A stretch of DNA of 64,000 bases from Heligmosomoides polygyrus polygyrus (GCA_947396885.1 OX377204.1:39579975-39643974), one strand, 5' to 3'; shown: positions 9,368 to 24,300, counted from the first letter of the stretch. Notes: a model not told the origin generated them from the letters alone. Translations and numbers: made by a program.

Positions 9368-12300
9368 CTAAGATGTTGTGATAATGAGGCGTCAGCTCTT
9401 GAGCGAGTCCTATCCCTTTGAGCAAAGTACGTATATGCGCTTTTCATTTTTCTATCGTAACTCTGGTAATCTTGATGAACCCTCCAGATTTTTTTTTGTG
9501 TTTTGAAGGCAGTAATTTTGTATAAAATGTGATATCACTTCTCAAAAAGTAGGGAAGAAAGGAAACACGAACATGCTATTTCTGTAAAAAAGTCAACATT
9601 CACCGCACAAACTTCAAATATTAGGTTGTCCCATAAGTCCCCGCCGTTTTTTCAACGATTCACTGCAGATTTCGCCGGCAGTCTCTTGCATAGCGCTGCA
9701 TAGCCTTCGAAAGAGAATGAATTGCTCTATCAGACATGTATTGCATTTCTTTTTTCATCATGAATTTCGTCAATTTTTAGGTCGTTGAAGTGGAAAGTGG
9801 AAAAGTGAAAAAGTAGCCATTTGCGCACTTGTTCTCTCCGCTTAGGTTTGTAATTTTTTGCACAGTTTACTATAGCACTTGGAAGACAATGTTCTGTACT
9901 ACAAGAATATGTGTTAGTGCTATTTGCTCATTTGTCCTTTATTGATTTTTAGGTCACCAAATTGGGAATTCCGATTTTCCGCCCGAATTTTCACCGAAAC
10001 TCCGGTTCTGTGGTTGGACTTTTTTGCTTGGTGTTATATGTCGTTTGGAAGAGGATGTCTTGCTCAGTAAGAATTTGTGTCGAGTTTATTGGCTCCCGCT
10101 GATTTTTGTCGAATATCAACAACTGAAGAAGGAGGAGCTGTTGGTGAAGACGATTATTTTCTTTTTAGCATTTTGTTGACATTCAATAGAAATCAATAAA
10201 CGCGACACATGTTCTTATAGAGCAAGACATTCTCTTTCGAATGACATATAATACCGCCCCAAAAATTCAAACCACAGAGCAGGAGCTGTCGACAAAAATA
10301 ACCATCCTCCTTCGGACGTCCCAATTTGATGACCTAAAAATCAATAAGGGACAAGAGAGCAAATAGGATCAACACGCTTTCTTGTAGTACAGAACATTGT
10401 CTTCCAAATGCTCGAAAAAACTGCGCAAAAAATTACAAACCTAAGCGGAGAGGACAAGTGCGCAAATGGCCACTTTTTCACTTTTTCACTTTTCACTTCA
10501 ACGACCTAAAAATTGACAAGATTCATGATGGAGAAAGAAATGCAATACATGCTCTGATAGAGCAATTCATTCTCTTTCGAAAGCTATGCAGCGCTATGCA
10601 AGAGACCGCCGGCGAAATCTGCAGTGAATCGTTGAAAAAAACGGCGGGGACTTATGGGACAACCTAATAGTTAAAAAATATCCCACGCTAAGGCCAACAA
10701 TGAGCAGTGCTGTTCAGAGCAATAACAGAATCCAGTTTATCAGTATCCCCTTGGCGACAGCTACAATTTTTTAATTTCAAAAGATTTCTTTTTAAAATAC
10801 TTACATTTAATAAGGGAGAAGTGTTAATGTGCATCAAATGTTGGACAAACGGTGTTCTTGAACTACTGCTGAATTTTAATGGTCATTCTTCCTCAACATG
10901 AGATCTATTCTTCCAAAATTATTCTCTAAATTATGCCATAGTGTAGGAGTGATGTCCCTGCTGGATTACATATGTGTTAATATGGCCACTCTAAACAAGG
11001 CTTGTGGAAACGTCACTGCATCCCGGCGGCGCGATCATCTTACCTGTTCCATTGCTAAAACCTAACAAGGAGAGCCTCCAAACTGGCGGTGAGCTTTTGC
11101 GATGCAATTTTTATGGGATGTAGGGTCCCGTGCGGGAGTCCAAAACCACAGTTATGTTTTTCGGAATGCTCTTGTGTGGTCGAAGAAACTGTGAAGGCGA
11201 GAGCGCGAAGTTAATGAAGTCCATCCCGATGTGGTTGGTTGGCGTAGTGCTAGTGTTGCAGCTTCACAGGTGCATGGTCGTGTGTACGATTCCCCTTGTG
11301 CTGATGTTTTGGCGTTTAGCGATTTATCGCCATTGGGACCCTTTATCCATATTTCCAACCCTTTTTTGAACAAAACAGGGCAACAACTATCGTTTACGTT
11401 GTCGTTTTTCGGGCTCTGTGAAAGTGGAAAGGTGACGGTGCTACTACCTCCCTTTTTGAAGGGGTGGTAGATGTTCAGTTTGTGAGCAGTGCATTTCTCT
11501 TGTATGCTTTTTTGCAACCCTCCATCATTGTTGAAGAAGTTAGGTACATCACCATCTATTCCTACCAGTTGGTTACTACGTTTTTGACTCCATCCATGTA
11601 AAGAATATAGTAGAATTTGCTATCTACAACATCTTATCGTCTTGAAATAGCTTGACTGTTCGAAAATCCAAAGGGGCCATGCACTTTCCTAGCGAGGTCG
11701 AAAAAACAATTATTCATACTTCGGTTACGGGTGTTATTTGAAGTGCTGATCACGACTTGAACATGAATCTGAACATCGGTTTCTGGATTTCCCGTTTCCT
11801 TATGAGAGGTTAGAGAAGGTGTAGCAAGTGAGGGTGGCGAGGTCGGATGCGCCAATTGTGCGTGGAGGTTATTTGGGGTGTTGACCACGAATCTAGCTCT
11901 TAACAAAACATCCTGTAACAACACTTAGCCTCTATATCAGCCGCTCCAGGCTTAAACAAATGTGTTCAAGCATTGCTACTAGTAAGGTCCTCAGCTTAAC
12001 CGGTTCCATGCTGATATCAGCGGCCGGCCCATCCCCGTATCACGGGTGGGTGCTGACGGACCTCGAGGATATCGCGGATGTTACATGCGGTCAAACAGCG
12101 CCGGTGTTGTAAGGCGAACATCGCTGCCCGGAAAGCAGAAGATGCGGGTTCAAGTCCCGCCTGGCGCAAGAGTTTTGATCGTAACAAAACATCCTGTAAC
12201 AACATATAGCCTCTATATCAACCGCTCCAGGCTTAAACAAATGTGCTCAAGCAATCTAGCATCAGTTTTTTACTTGCTTAACCTGGGAGTCAAAAATTTT

Positions 12301-15300
12301 CATCTTCCCACTTTCAAAGAGTTCGATGAACGTAAACATGACGGTTTGTTGCCGTTGTTTTGTTCGAAAAAGGGTTGAAAATTGGGCGAAGGGTACCGCT
12401 AGCGATAAATCGCAAAATGCAAAAACACCATTACAGGGAGGAATCGGACCCACGACCGCGCACCTGTGAAGCTGCAACACTACCACTACGCCAACCGACC
12501 ACATTGGGCTGGGTGGCAGTAGAGCGTCATGAACATCGCGTCCACACGTTCTTTCGACCACAGAAGAGATTTCCGAAAAAAGTACCTATGGTTTTGAACT
12601 CCCCACGCGGGACCCTTTATCCTGCAAAAATTGCATCGCAAAAACTCACCGCCAGTTCGGAGGCTCCTTGTAAGACCAAATAACACTGTTGATGAATACT
12701 CTAGTAAGTAATGGTCTTTCGAAGTTTTAATATTTGCATCCGGTTATTATCGACATCCTGAATTCTGATGAAGTAGAAGAACTTAACCGCAGATCTGCTA
12801 AGCTGAAGGCTGATGCTGCGAACCAAACTTTTGCCGCCTTTTTGTCAAATGTGCTCAACATCATCTTAACCAGCCACTGTTGAGTTCCTTCATCTCCTAA
12901 TGAGGTGCATCGCTCCGACGATGGCCAAATTGTGCGAACGCAGGTAATCATGAGAAAGACGGAACAATTTTCAACAACCGAATTCCCATGTCAGCTGATG
13001 CAAACAAAACATCCTTAGATATTCGTATACAAGAGTTCTGTGTGCAAAAGTATACAACGCGGTTGTGATTCTGGCGTTTGCTTTCAACAGGACAACGGTA
13101 CGATCACTTGTACCTCTGAGCTCCAGGTGAACTTCATACAGAATTATGAGCCTCGAGCCTCGAAGAGAGTGATCTATCGAGTAGCCTCACACCTGCGCCA
13201 TTCCTGCGCTGTGGAATGGGCTAAGCAAACTGAGAAACCATGTATTGCGCAGCGGATTTCATGACTGGGAAGATAAGAGCACATGATGTGGTCTGTGGGA
13301 TTTGGAAGATCGGGGCTCTGATGGTTGGCTCGAAAATGATCGCGTAGTGACGAAAATGATCTGTGCTCGCTAAATCTCGACTACAGGTTGGTCATCTTAA
13401 CCTTAAGAATCCGTTGGAGGAATGCTATCCACAAGTTGCCATACCTTTCGCAGCAAACCACATAACTGAGTATTTCATCAGGAGGGGGGGGGGGCAACCT
13501 GCAGAGGTGCTGAGGAGGCGCTTACATGAATGTTATTAGGTCGGTGACAATGTTCCCAGCGTTTTCGCCTACTGAATTGCAATAACTGAGGGACAGCAAT
13601 TTCGATGCAGGTAAGGCGATGGGCAAGAGCTAGACTTGCAGGAAAGGGCAAAAGCTTATAGTCGTGATTGGCTATGCAGTGCTCAAGTGCATGTCTTTGC
13701 ACCTCTTCACTTTGTAGAAAAGGATCGAACCGTTGTTTCGTTTCAAGCGCCTTTGAGCATAGCTCATGGCATCTATGCTTCTTTGCTCTGTCATCCAGTT
13801 GCATGGAGGACCCTGATCCTTTACACGTAAGAGAATTTCTATTTACTTACTATTAGGTCGAGTCATAAATTTTGCAACAAAATTTGTCTTCCAGCAAGAA
13901 TATACCATAAAAGGAAAATGATTGCCCCAAAAGAATTAATTGCCGTCATTCTCAGTTTTTTTCGCTTTTCATGAACTGAGTGGATTACATCTCTGTAGAA
14001 TTTGGTCGACTTCGACCTGAAGAAGTTGTGTATCACCGCCGTGACTTCATCGACTTCGGCGAAGCACCTACCATGGAAGAAGTGATCCATCGAACGAAGC
14101 AGGTGACGGTCAGACAGCGCAGTGTCCGGGGTGTATGGTGGTTGCTTGGTTTTAATCCAGCCCAGTTCCTAGATTTTTGGCGGCGTCTGATGTGCCGTAA
14201 GCAGTCGGCCGTTGCCGTGGTGGAAGAAACATTGGCACGTGTCGACTTCATTCTCCACTAATTTCTACTGGACATAGTCGAGTTGTTCGCAGAAGCTGAT
14301 GATTTGACTACGTGGAGCAGGTTTCCGTCAACGCATGAGGCACTGACGAAGGTGATTTTGGCGATCTTCCATTCTTCTGCAGCCGACGAGCGTGGTTCAC
14401 TGGAGGGTGTAGAGATCAGCGGTCAGTCCTAATGTGGTTTGAGAAGAATTCGACTTGACGGTTTTGCGGAGGGAGGCGCCCTTTGTTTACATCAGTTGGT
14501 CTTCCCGGGAATGGTTTGTCTTTGTTGCGGCTGTGGGCGGAAAAGAACTCCTGAATCCACCTCCAATAATTTATTCGGCTAGGCGTGAATTTGTCGGTGA
14601 CTTCCTCAATGTGCTTGGCCCCCGTCGCTGGGTCACTGCCGAGCTTGAACTAGTTGAAAATGAAATCACGCACTTATTCACTTTCAGTGGTCATCGCTCA
14701 AAATGGTCGCTAGGAAAAAAACAAAGCATAATTCTTCGGCGGGTTTATTTTGAGTTCCAGAAAAAACAGAAATGTTGCAAAATTTATGACTCAACCTAAT
14801 AGTTACTTTAATACAGCCTTCAAATGGCGTATACAGAAGAATCTAGTCCGAGGTCAGTACATTACCTTCACTTTATGTTTTTCAGTTGAAGTCTCAAGTT
14901 CAGTTGACCACATAGGGATGGCCCATCACATGGCTCAAGAGAGGCTCGAAACGACATTGCCATGAAACATGTCTCCCTAGAGCACTTGAACGAGCCGTGA
15001 TGACTGGCCGAGTGGCGTGTTAGCGATGTGTGACGCCTTTTTTTATCGCAACAGGAGCTCACGTGGCAGAAACTGCCGACAATGCCCATTGAAAGTTCCA
15101 CTGACGGGGGAAGGATACGAGGTGACCTCTGCACTCGGCGATGAGATGTACATCACTGGATGCGGCTTCGAACGCTGATTTCAAACCTGTGTAGGGTTTC
15201 TGCCAAACGCTTCTGGGAACGGAGTTGTGACCATTCCCTGTTTGCCTTATTAACACTCTTCCTGCGTTCACAGCAAGGTGAGCTCAAGAAGGCTGGAAAC

Positions 15301-18300
15301 AGTACAGGCCCACGAACGGTAGTGGCGCAGTGGATGGGGGAGCGGCTTAATGAGACGGAGTGGTTTGTGGTTCGACTCCTATGCTGCGTCATTTTTGCAC
15401 TTCCTAAGAAAGATCCGTCAGAACCAAGCAAAGCACTCTGTGTAAAATCACAACTTGAAAAGTCGCCAACAAAGAAACCGGATTCATAGGTACTGTTGCG
15501 CTTTCACGACTCCAGACCTGGAAAAGTTTCTTCGCCTAAACATAGCCTAGAAATGTTATTTAAGGTTCCTTTCACCTTTCTAATGTTTGTTTTTAAATTA
15601 TCGATCGATTACCTTGTGTTACTGTAAATATTGGTGAGGATGGGTGAGCGACCCTTACTCAGCTGTACGTATTATAAGTATGGCAGACATAGGTGAGTGA
15701 CAATTGCTACGGCAACCCATCGTGGTCAATCGAAAGTTATTGGCGAACCTAATATTAAGCATCAGCTCCTCAAATGACTTCTTTAGAAAAAGGCTGGACG
15801 AGGGCGATTACCATGCCACCACCACCCCCAGAGTGGGTGATCAGTGCCTTAAATAACGACCCCCTAAGTAAAGAGTGTGAAGACTAAATGAATCAAACTT
15901 AGTTCTCATACTTGAGAGTAGGCGACCGTCGCTTTTAGTAGAGCGGAATGGAAACTATCCACCCAAACAAGGTAGTAACTTCGAACGAATTTCCAAGCAA
16001 GGAACGTTGCAAAATTGTGCGATGAGGAAGCCGTTGAAGCCTTCTACGTGGAGCTAGAGAAGTGCTATAAGGAAGATCACACCTACAAGGTGATCGTCGG
16101 CGACTTCAACGCCAAGACCAGGTCACGAAGGTAGCCGGAAGAACTTCATATCGGAACCCACGGTTTAGAGTGGAACGAGCAAGATGAAAGGCTGTATTGC
16201 CTGACCGACGTCTCCGTTGTCCCCACGGGATCGGACCACCGCCTCCTTCGCTCAAGGTTCCGTTTTTCCCATCAAGGAGAGAAGACCGCAAAGTCCAAGA
16301 AGGGGAGTCCCAGAACGACCATCAGCTGGACTTTTATAGCTCTCTTGCGGGCCTTTGCTAAAATTTGGGATGATACAGTCATGGACAACATCGACGAGGA
16401 ATACGACCGCTTCGTGCACAGCCTCCGCGATAGTGCTCAGAGAGCCGAGAGCTTGAAGACCACCAAAAGACGTCTGTCTCCCGAAACTTTCGAGCGGATA
16501 CACCAGCGTGGAGCAGCACGAGCGTTATGCAACTACAGTCGCCTCTCGTTATGACGCGTTTGAAGAAACCGGAGAAAACGGGAGTTGCGTCCTAATCGGC
16601 GGTGACGTTTTTTACACCATTTTATGCACAGCTTTATCTAAAATCATATGCTGATTATGGCTATACCAATAAATTATGTGGCCATGAAGAGAGTTTGAAT
16701 GCATAAAACAACTATAGACTATTAACGAAGTTTTGTACTTAGAGATACTCTGGCATGTATGTATGTCATGTACGTATGTAAGCATGTCAGATATGTGTGA
16801 GGGATATGGGTAGCTAGATGTGATCAACAACAATACAGTGTAACCGGATGTTGCAAGATCTTTTATTGCGATCAAACCTATCGCGCCAGACGGTACTCGA
16901 ACCCGCACTCCCTGCCTTCGGGCAGGTTGTTAGCCCACTGCACCACTAACGCTGCTAAATCGCGCGCCAAATCTGCGATATCCTCGTTACAAATGGCTTA
17001 TCAGCACCCTAACATGAGGATCTTGCATGAGGCTTGTGATGAAGCAGCGTTGTTGCTGTAATCCTGTCCCAAAGCAGGGGATGCAGACACAAGTCCTGCA
17101 TGGCGCGAGAGTTCCGATCGCACAAGACGTTCCGTATCAGTATGTAGCATCTACGCCCGCTGCTCTTGGCGTAAGTGTAGTGCATTGTTTTGAATAATCT
17201 GAGCTTGTCAGCACATCTTCTCTCGTTCCCGATAGAGGAAACCTCCTAGTATACGGAACCTTCTAACAACTACTGGAAGTCTTCCACTGCGCTCGTCATA
17301 TTACTGACAATGAACACTTTTGGAAGACGCGCACGCATGAAAAACGTCTTCACGCATCTCATTCATCGTCGCACAGGTGCTGGTCGCGACCACGAACGAG
17401 GCAATAGAAGGGTAGGTCTTATCGCAGATGCGGTCAGCATCTCCCTTCTATTCATTTTCCGTGTGGGATCGGAACTGAGCCCTGGTTGCGTTATAACGGA
17501 AGTCATTTTGAACGCAGACTTGCCTTCAGAACCGCGGTAAAACGGGAGCAGCGTCGTTTCCGACATGATATCCGTTATGTTATCCGGAGTCGGTTTGCAT
17601 TGGCGTAAAGGTAAGCTGGCCAGGGCCGGAGAATGCTACGTCATATCGAGAATCGCGTCTTATCCGGAGGACTGCAGCAACTGAAGTCCGAGCTTGCGAA
17701 GCTATGCAGAGCGGCGATAAAGGGGAAGGGCGGAAGTGTTGAATGAAGTTGCAGAGGCAGGGTTGAGCATCCGCAATGCCCGCCGGAACTTCTCTAACTT
17801 CAAGACCAGGACGACTGCTCTCCGACGTCCCGACGGAACTGTCACATATTCGACCATGGAGAAGGTCATCTACGACTTCTACTCCGATTTCTTCGATAGC
17901 CACGTCCGCCTCCCACATGCCTTCTTCTGCAGGATGGCGTCGTTCCCTCTGCTCTCCCTTCCGAGATCCGACACGCCATCTCGTCGGTGAAGAAACGTAC
18001 AGCACTCGATCCTGACAGGATCAGACCCGAACACCTGAAGAACCTCCCGCCAGCGCTCATCAACGCTTTGGCGCAGCTCTGCACACGCTACCTGTCGGAG
18101 GGCAAGGTTCCATTTCAGTAGAAGACCAGCAAGACCGTCCTCCTGTCAAGGGAGACGTGCACGACATTGGCAACTATTGTCCAATCTGTCTGCTGTCCGT
18201 AGTCTACAGGCTGTCCACTCGTGTGATCTTGAATAGGATTAGCAGAACGCTGAACGAAAGACATGCGAGCAAGCAAGATTTCGGAGAGGATTCAGCACTA

Positions 18301-21300
18301 TCGACCCCACACTACTATGAAGCTCAACGGAGTGTCGCGAGAATACATGCTGCCGCTATGCCTTCCGTTCATCGACCTGAAGAAGGCGTTCGACTCCGTC
18401 GAAACTGAAGCGGTCGTCCAAGCCCTGCTCACTTAGGGCGTTCCTACTCAGTACATCAGAGTCCTTCGAGAGCTGTACAGTGGATTCACAACCAAGATCT
18501 CACCATTCTACAACGACGTCGTCATCGACTGAAGAGAGGGGTTCGGTAGGTGGATGGGGGATATCCCCGAAGCTCTTCAACTCTACCCCCGAAAACGTCA
18601 TGTGCGAGCCAGAATGGGAAAACATGGGAGTGAAGGCCGACGGCCGGCAACTACACCATCTTTGCTTCGCTGATAACGTCGTGCTCATAACAGCAATCAC
18701 TGACCAGGCGGAGCGAATACTGACCGAGTTCGATCGTGCATGTGGGAACGATGGACTGCAGCTGAATCTTACGAAGGTGATGTTCATGGGGAACGGACAA
18801 GTTTCTGATGCCCCATTCTCGCTCAACGGAACAAACATCTCCGAGTGCTCCAGCTATGTGTATCTGGGTCGCGAAGTCAACATGGCCAACGACCTAGCAC
18901 CAGAGCTGAGCAGGAGGAAACGAGCGGCTTGGGGAGCTTTCAAGAGCGTCGAAGAAGTCGCGAAGAAGACGAAGAACGTCCGACTCCGTGCCCACCTATT
19001 CCACTCTACCGTTCTTCCTGCCCTAACATACGCCTCAGAGACCTGGGCTATACGAAAGCAGGACGAACACGCGATCAGCGTCGCGCAGCGTGGAATCGAG
19101 AGGACGATGCTCGGAGTGACACGACTCACGCAAGTGAGAGAAGGCCTCCGGAATTCCGAGCTTCGCCGACGTTCGAAGATCAGAGACGCTGTTCGCATGG
19201 GGCAAGTCGTCGAAAATTAGGTGGGCCGGCCACGTAATGCGACTCGCAGACGCCCGCTGGACGAGAGCCACCACTGACTGGATTCCGCGGGATGTCAAGA
19301 GAACACCAGGATGCCCACCAACGCGTTGGTCGGACTTCTGCGTGAAAGCATGAACGACCGATATGACGCTCTTCGTGTCCCTCGAGCGAGGAGGATCCAT
19401 TCGAGCACTCTGGCGCATGACAGGGACACTGCTTCCGCCCACGACAGGTGATGAAGGTGATACCAATAAATTCTCACTGCAGCTTTTATTGTTTTTATTT
19501 TTGTTTTCCAGCCAATTAATATGTCCGTCGCTAAGGCAAAATCAATTTAGAACAAGGGTTTGATATATGTTGTCGGATATTAGCGGCTTTCGTTCATATT
19601 ATATGGATGCTTATTCGTGTTCAATTAATTAAGGCAAAAGAGCGAGACCAGAATAAACTAAACCGCGGTTCGCTGCGAGGCACGAATACCAGCGCCTAAT
19701 CGCCTTTTGGAAAGTGACTCGGAAATTCATTTATACTTGCACTGCCAAAGGAAACGGTACCATGAACGATATCGGTATCGATTTCTCGCGCCCCGCTGCG
19801 GTGTCATATCGCGTTCGTAATCACCGCCGCAGCACACCCCCATTTGACGGAATTTTCGGGTACTGTGTTAGCTAGGAGTTCAGTGTAGAGGTCAAAAGGA
19901 CAAAAATGTTGGGCTAGAGGGAAGCAAAATATCCCGTCCACGTAAACTTACAGTATTACTGCCTCCAAACTAGCACTCAGTCTGAAGGGAAGGTACGAAT
20001 TTGAAAGAAAAAATGCGGAACCGTCAAAGCAAGGTAGGAACTGTGAACTTATCAAAGGAAAAGGAGACTGCACGTGACCCGTAGTTAGGGCCACTTAAAG
20101 CTTTCCTTCTAGCAGTATAACTAACACTTTTTTACCTTATAAAAAGAAAATTATGGAAAAGATCGTCCCAAAATGCTCAGCTGACCGTGTATTCTGCCTC
20201 GTCTTCTTCCCGTACTTCGGCGATAAACATCGTAGAGGCTCCGTCAGCAGTGTTGATCCACTGTCGCGATCCGGAGAAGATCTCCTTTAGAAATGGTGAC
20301 GTTTTCGCGGAATCAAACAAACATCGAACAAGCTAGCTCCACACACCTTCCTATTTTTCATCCAGTGCACTGACGGCGGCGGAGCTCCGATGAATTCCAC
20401 AGTAGCCTTCATTTTAAAGCCCTTCACGACGACCATGTCGTCAGGCTTGCTCACAAACGACGGTTTCGCTGACGCTGAAGAATTGAGTCAGACCCTGCTC
20501 AGCACCTCACTCCACTACCTGTCACCTACCATTTGTGTCCTTGCACCTGACTATCTCACTTGGTTCCGAGGGCGGGCCTTGGCCTTGAGGGTTCACTGCA
20601 GACACTCTAACGATGTAGTCAGTGTCAGGATTCAGACCTGCTATGGCGAAGGAGTTGCCAACGACAGGCTTCGCGCTGGCTGCCTTCCATGAGCGTCTTG
20701 AGTTCGCCTAAAACGATTTCAGTTCTGAAACAAAGTACATAAATATGTACCTGCGACTCTTCCACTCTAGAGTGCAAGCCTTCGCTTGTGGAGCGTCTTA
20801 CAGCTGCAGCTCATGGTCAAGAAATAAACTGGGAATGGAAGCAGTGGTTAGTCAGTTCAGATGCACTCCTAGTTTGGTGGAAGCAATCCCAAAAGGAGCA
20901 ATTATGGTGCAAGTTTAGTGGCGCCACCTGATATCTTCATTTCAATTATAATAGAAATAAAAACATGTAACACGAAGTAGAGCCATGATAATGCTTTGTC
21001 CTAAAAACAACAAATTCCGTAGGTGCTCTCGATAGAATACACGAGCGTGATATCGAGAAGTAAGGCGAAAAAAGCTCCGTAGAACAAATTGCCTATCGCC
21101 ACAGTCAAGCAGTCGATGCTCACTCATCTGTGTCAGGGGACGCTTAAGGACGTGACAGCGTGCTGACGCACTATCAGAGTATTTATTGATTTAAATAAGA
21201 ATATCAAGTGAAAGCCGTCACTAGACTTGCACAGAGGTTGTTTCCCTCTCTCTATGCTCGAAAATGCCCGACAAATTTACGAAACAACCGCTGGGGTTTG

Positions 21301-24300
21301 GAAGAATTCAGGGGAGTGTTGGTGGTGAAGCCCCGTTCCGTCCCCCAAATTACATAGGATTGCTCCTGAATTCAATGCTGAGAATTATCCATATGCACAA
21401 AAAAGGAATGAGAAGACCTTCTTAAGAAAAGGCGTCCGATTGCTTGTAGATTCTGCTGTGTGGGAGGGGACGAACGGGGGAAAGCGGCGTTATTCTGTAT
21501 GATTTTAGATGCAGCATGCAGATTCTTCAGGACCACCCTGAACTCCTCAGATTTTAGCACAACGCATTACGGGTGGGAAGAACGGCTCAAGAACGATTCA
21601 GGGTTATAATCTCTATTCGGCTGGTGGCAACTAACAGGGCCAGCAATGACAGGAGACCTGTCCGATCAGCACGCTCATTGTATTTCTAAGAGGGATCGGC
21701 GACCCCAAACCCCGATCTCAGAGTGGCATTCGAACCTCTTTGATTTCGACCGCGTAGCTGACATCGTCGTCAAGCCGTACCGGCTGCCATGACACATCTA
21801 TCGAATCGGCGCGTGACGTGGATGGGGACACTGATGGCTTTCCCAGATGACACACTGACGTCGTTTCTGTAACATTCGCCCTTCAAACTGGGAGAGTATG
21901 AAGAACTTTTATTATTTCTTCTGTGTCGACGAGGTTCATGGGTGGAAATATTTATTGTAGGCGTGAGCTTTGGACCGTTTCGTCGTCTCCAGGGGCCTGA
22001 AGATGGTCCGATGCTATTTTAATTCGTACTTACCCGACCAAACGCTTCCTCCGCCCCGCCATTTTTGACGTAAAACGTGAAAAATGAACTGACACGGCTT
22101 TCCACCACAGAATGTAGCGACGGCGCTTTCATTCGAGGATAGTAGACCAGTACCGAATGAGACTCACTAGGACCCCCCCCCCCCCCCGCCTCCGATAACA
22201 CTGATGGCCTTCTAGCTCGCAGAGCGGTGCAAACTGGAGCAGATCGTTTATGATGGACACGTACTACTCATCTCTGTTGTTCATAACTGGATTTCCAACA
22301 GAAATATTCAATATTTACATACTAAATATATATATAAATATTTCAGCGTACCAACATTGTCGGCACAGAAGAAATAACAAAAGCGAACATCGACGCCGAG
22401 GTTTCAAGATGAGAGTGCATCGAGAGTAGAAGGACTTTCTAGCGTACCTTCTGATGTTTTCACTTCCTCCGACTCGATGGGAATTCCGAGCCCCACCTCA
22501 TTCTCAGCACGAACACGGAAGCGATGTGACGAACCCAGCGGCAGACGATCTACAACACAATTCCGCGATCGTCCAAATGCATACGTAGACGTGATGCCCC
22601 ACAACATTCTGAGGAGGTTCCACCGGATGAGGCAAGGCCGGAGCGATGTCCCGCCACCATACAAGCTCGCTAGCTACGACCATTGCGAAACCCACATCGT
22701 TATAGACAGGCCACATTCCACTAACGGTCCCACTCGTAGACCAAACTAGAAAATAAAACAGAACATCACTCGCGTACCGAGGGTGTAGGTGTTTTCCATG
22801 CATCGAGTGAGAAGAACCCATTTTCCTGCCATCTCGCAGTATCTTTCAACCACGTAGCAGAGGATCGGCGAATGACCATCCTCCAGTGGAGAGCTCCATG
22901 ACAGTCTGCATGATCTTCCAAGCACAGAGGCCACCAGTGGGCCTTCAGGAGCAGACGGAGTGGCTGAAGGGCAAATCATAGTTGCTATAAAAAGCTGGGG
23001 AGTAAGATTTGAAGGAGGTCGTACATTTCACAATGAGTGTGACGTCCGCCGTCTCGCTGCCATGGATGTTGGCGGCTGTAATGCCATACACTCCACTATG
23101 AGCAGGTTGAGCATCTGCGATTCTCAGCTGTGCGACACCTCCTTTGAACGACGCGCTCACGTCTTCGGAACTCTAGGATAGAAGGGCGTTGTGAGCAAAG
23201 ATGAACTGCAAAGTGGCGAACAAAGGCCGCTCCATCCGCTTAGAGTACAAAAGCGTCAGTTTACAAGTCCGAAACCTAGTGCGCCCTCAAATCTATGTGG
23301 AATAGGTTCGTTACCTTCAATTCTGCTCCGTCCTTCGTCCAAACGCATACAGTGTCCGGGCTACCACTGATCTTCACTTGTAGAGTGGTACATTCTCGGC
23401 TTTTTATCTCCACTATGCTCGACTCAACGATGATATTTGGCTCTCCTTCAAAGAAAATTTTCTAGAAGTTGGTGAATACTGTTTGGTACCAATCTGCTTG
23501 GCGTCACAATCTGAAGCTTTGTCTAATATAAGCACACTTATGAACGGTGTTACATTATCACTAAAACCCCACATCTGTTATTCCAGAATAGTTATTCATA
23601 AACGATTTACTTCTCTTAATTAAGTTTTGGGTTGCTAGAGCTCCGCTTGGAGCTAAAGTCTCAATGGCAATGGAATGGCAGCCAAACATTCCAGTTACTC
23701 AGACAACTCATCCGGTGAACCGCGGAGGTCGAGCGTTCTACCCCCACGTCCCCCTGGCCCGCCCACCCCCAAACCCCTGGGCTTGCTCGAGAGTCCAGTG
23801 GCTGCCATACGAAATAGTGGAGATGCAGACATTTGCCACGCCTCTGTTTAAAGGGCGGGGGGTATTAGGGGGGCCAAAAGTAATGAGACAAAATGAAAAA
23901 AATCTTTATCTCCTTATAACTCAATTACAACTCAACGATGCTGAGGAGTGTATTTGCCATTAAGGGCAAGGACCTTGCTGCCATCGCTCAGCCAACTTCC
24001 TGATCCCATCCTTCCAGAACTGCTCGAGCCTGGTGTTGATCAACTGCTCGATATGGTTGTCAAGGACTGGTTGGGTTTTTGTGTCCCTTCCGACTAGGAA
24101 GTCTTGTGGGCTCAAGTAGTAGTGGTAGTTGCATGGAGAGATGTCCAGCGACTACGGTGGGTGAGAGGCATGTGAACGTAGCCCAGCTGGCCAAGCTTAT
24201 CCGTGCTTACTTGTTCCCGATGGGGTGCGGCGCTGTCGAAGAGGAGAACCTTCTTGAAGCGCTGCGAATGAATAAGAGCGAGTCGCTCGCCCATCTCCTC

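Larger units (their letters stand above)
9368..20185 (-). other. 10.8-kb intron of the titin-like gene, loaded with transposons
   Basis: Both borders are fixed by the Ig domain split between 20186 and 9367. Inside are a mariner-type foldback MITE, a 1.6-kb foldback with tRNA-like arms, SINE copies, a degraded mariner and a broken RTE-A copy, each listed separately. Stretches 10668-11065, 12671-13852, 14800-15318, 15393-16004 and 19469-20185 show no supported gene. Confidence 0.7.

Noticed and set aside
12046..12205. tRNA gene
   Set aside because: It has a B-box and a possible acceptor stem but no proper anticodon arm, and a conserved SINE body is attached; treated as a SINE.
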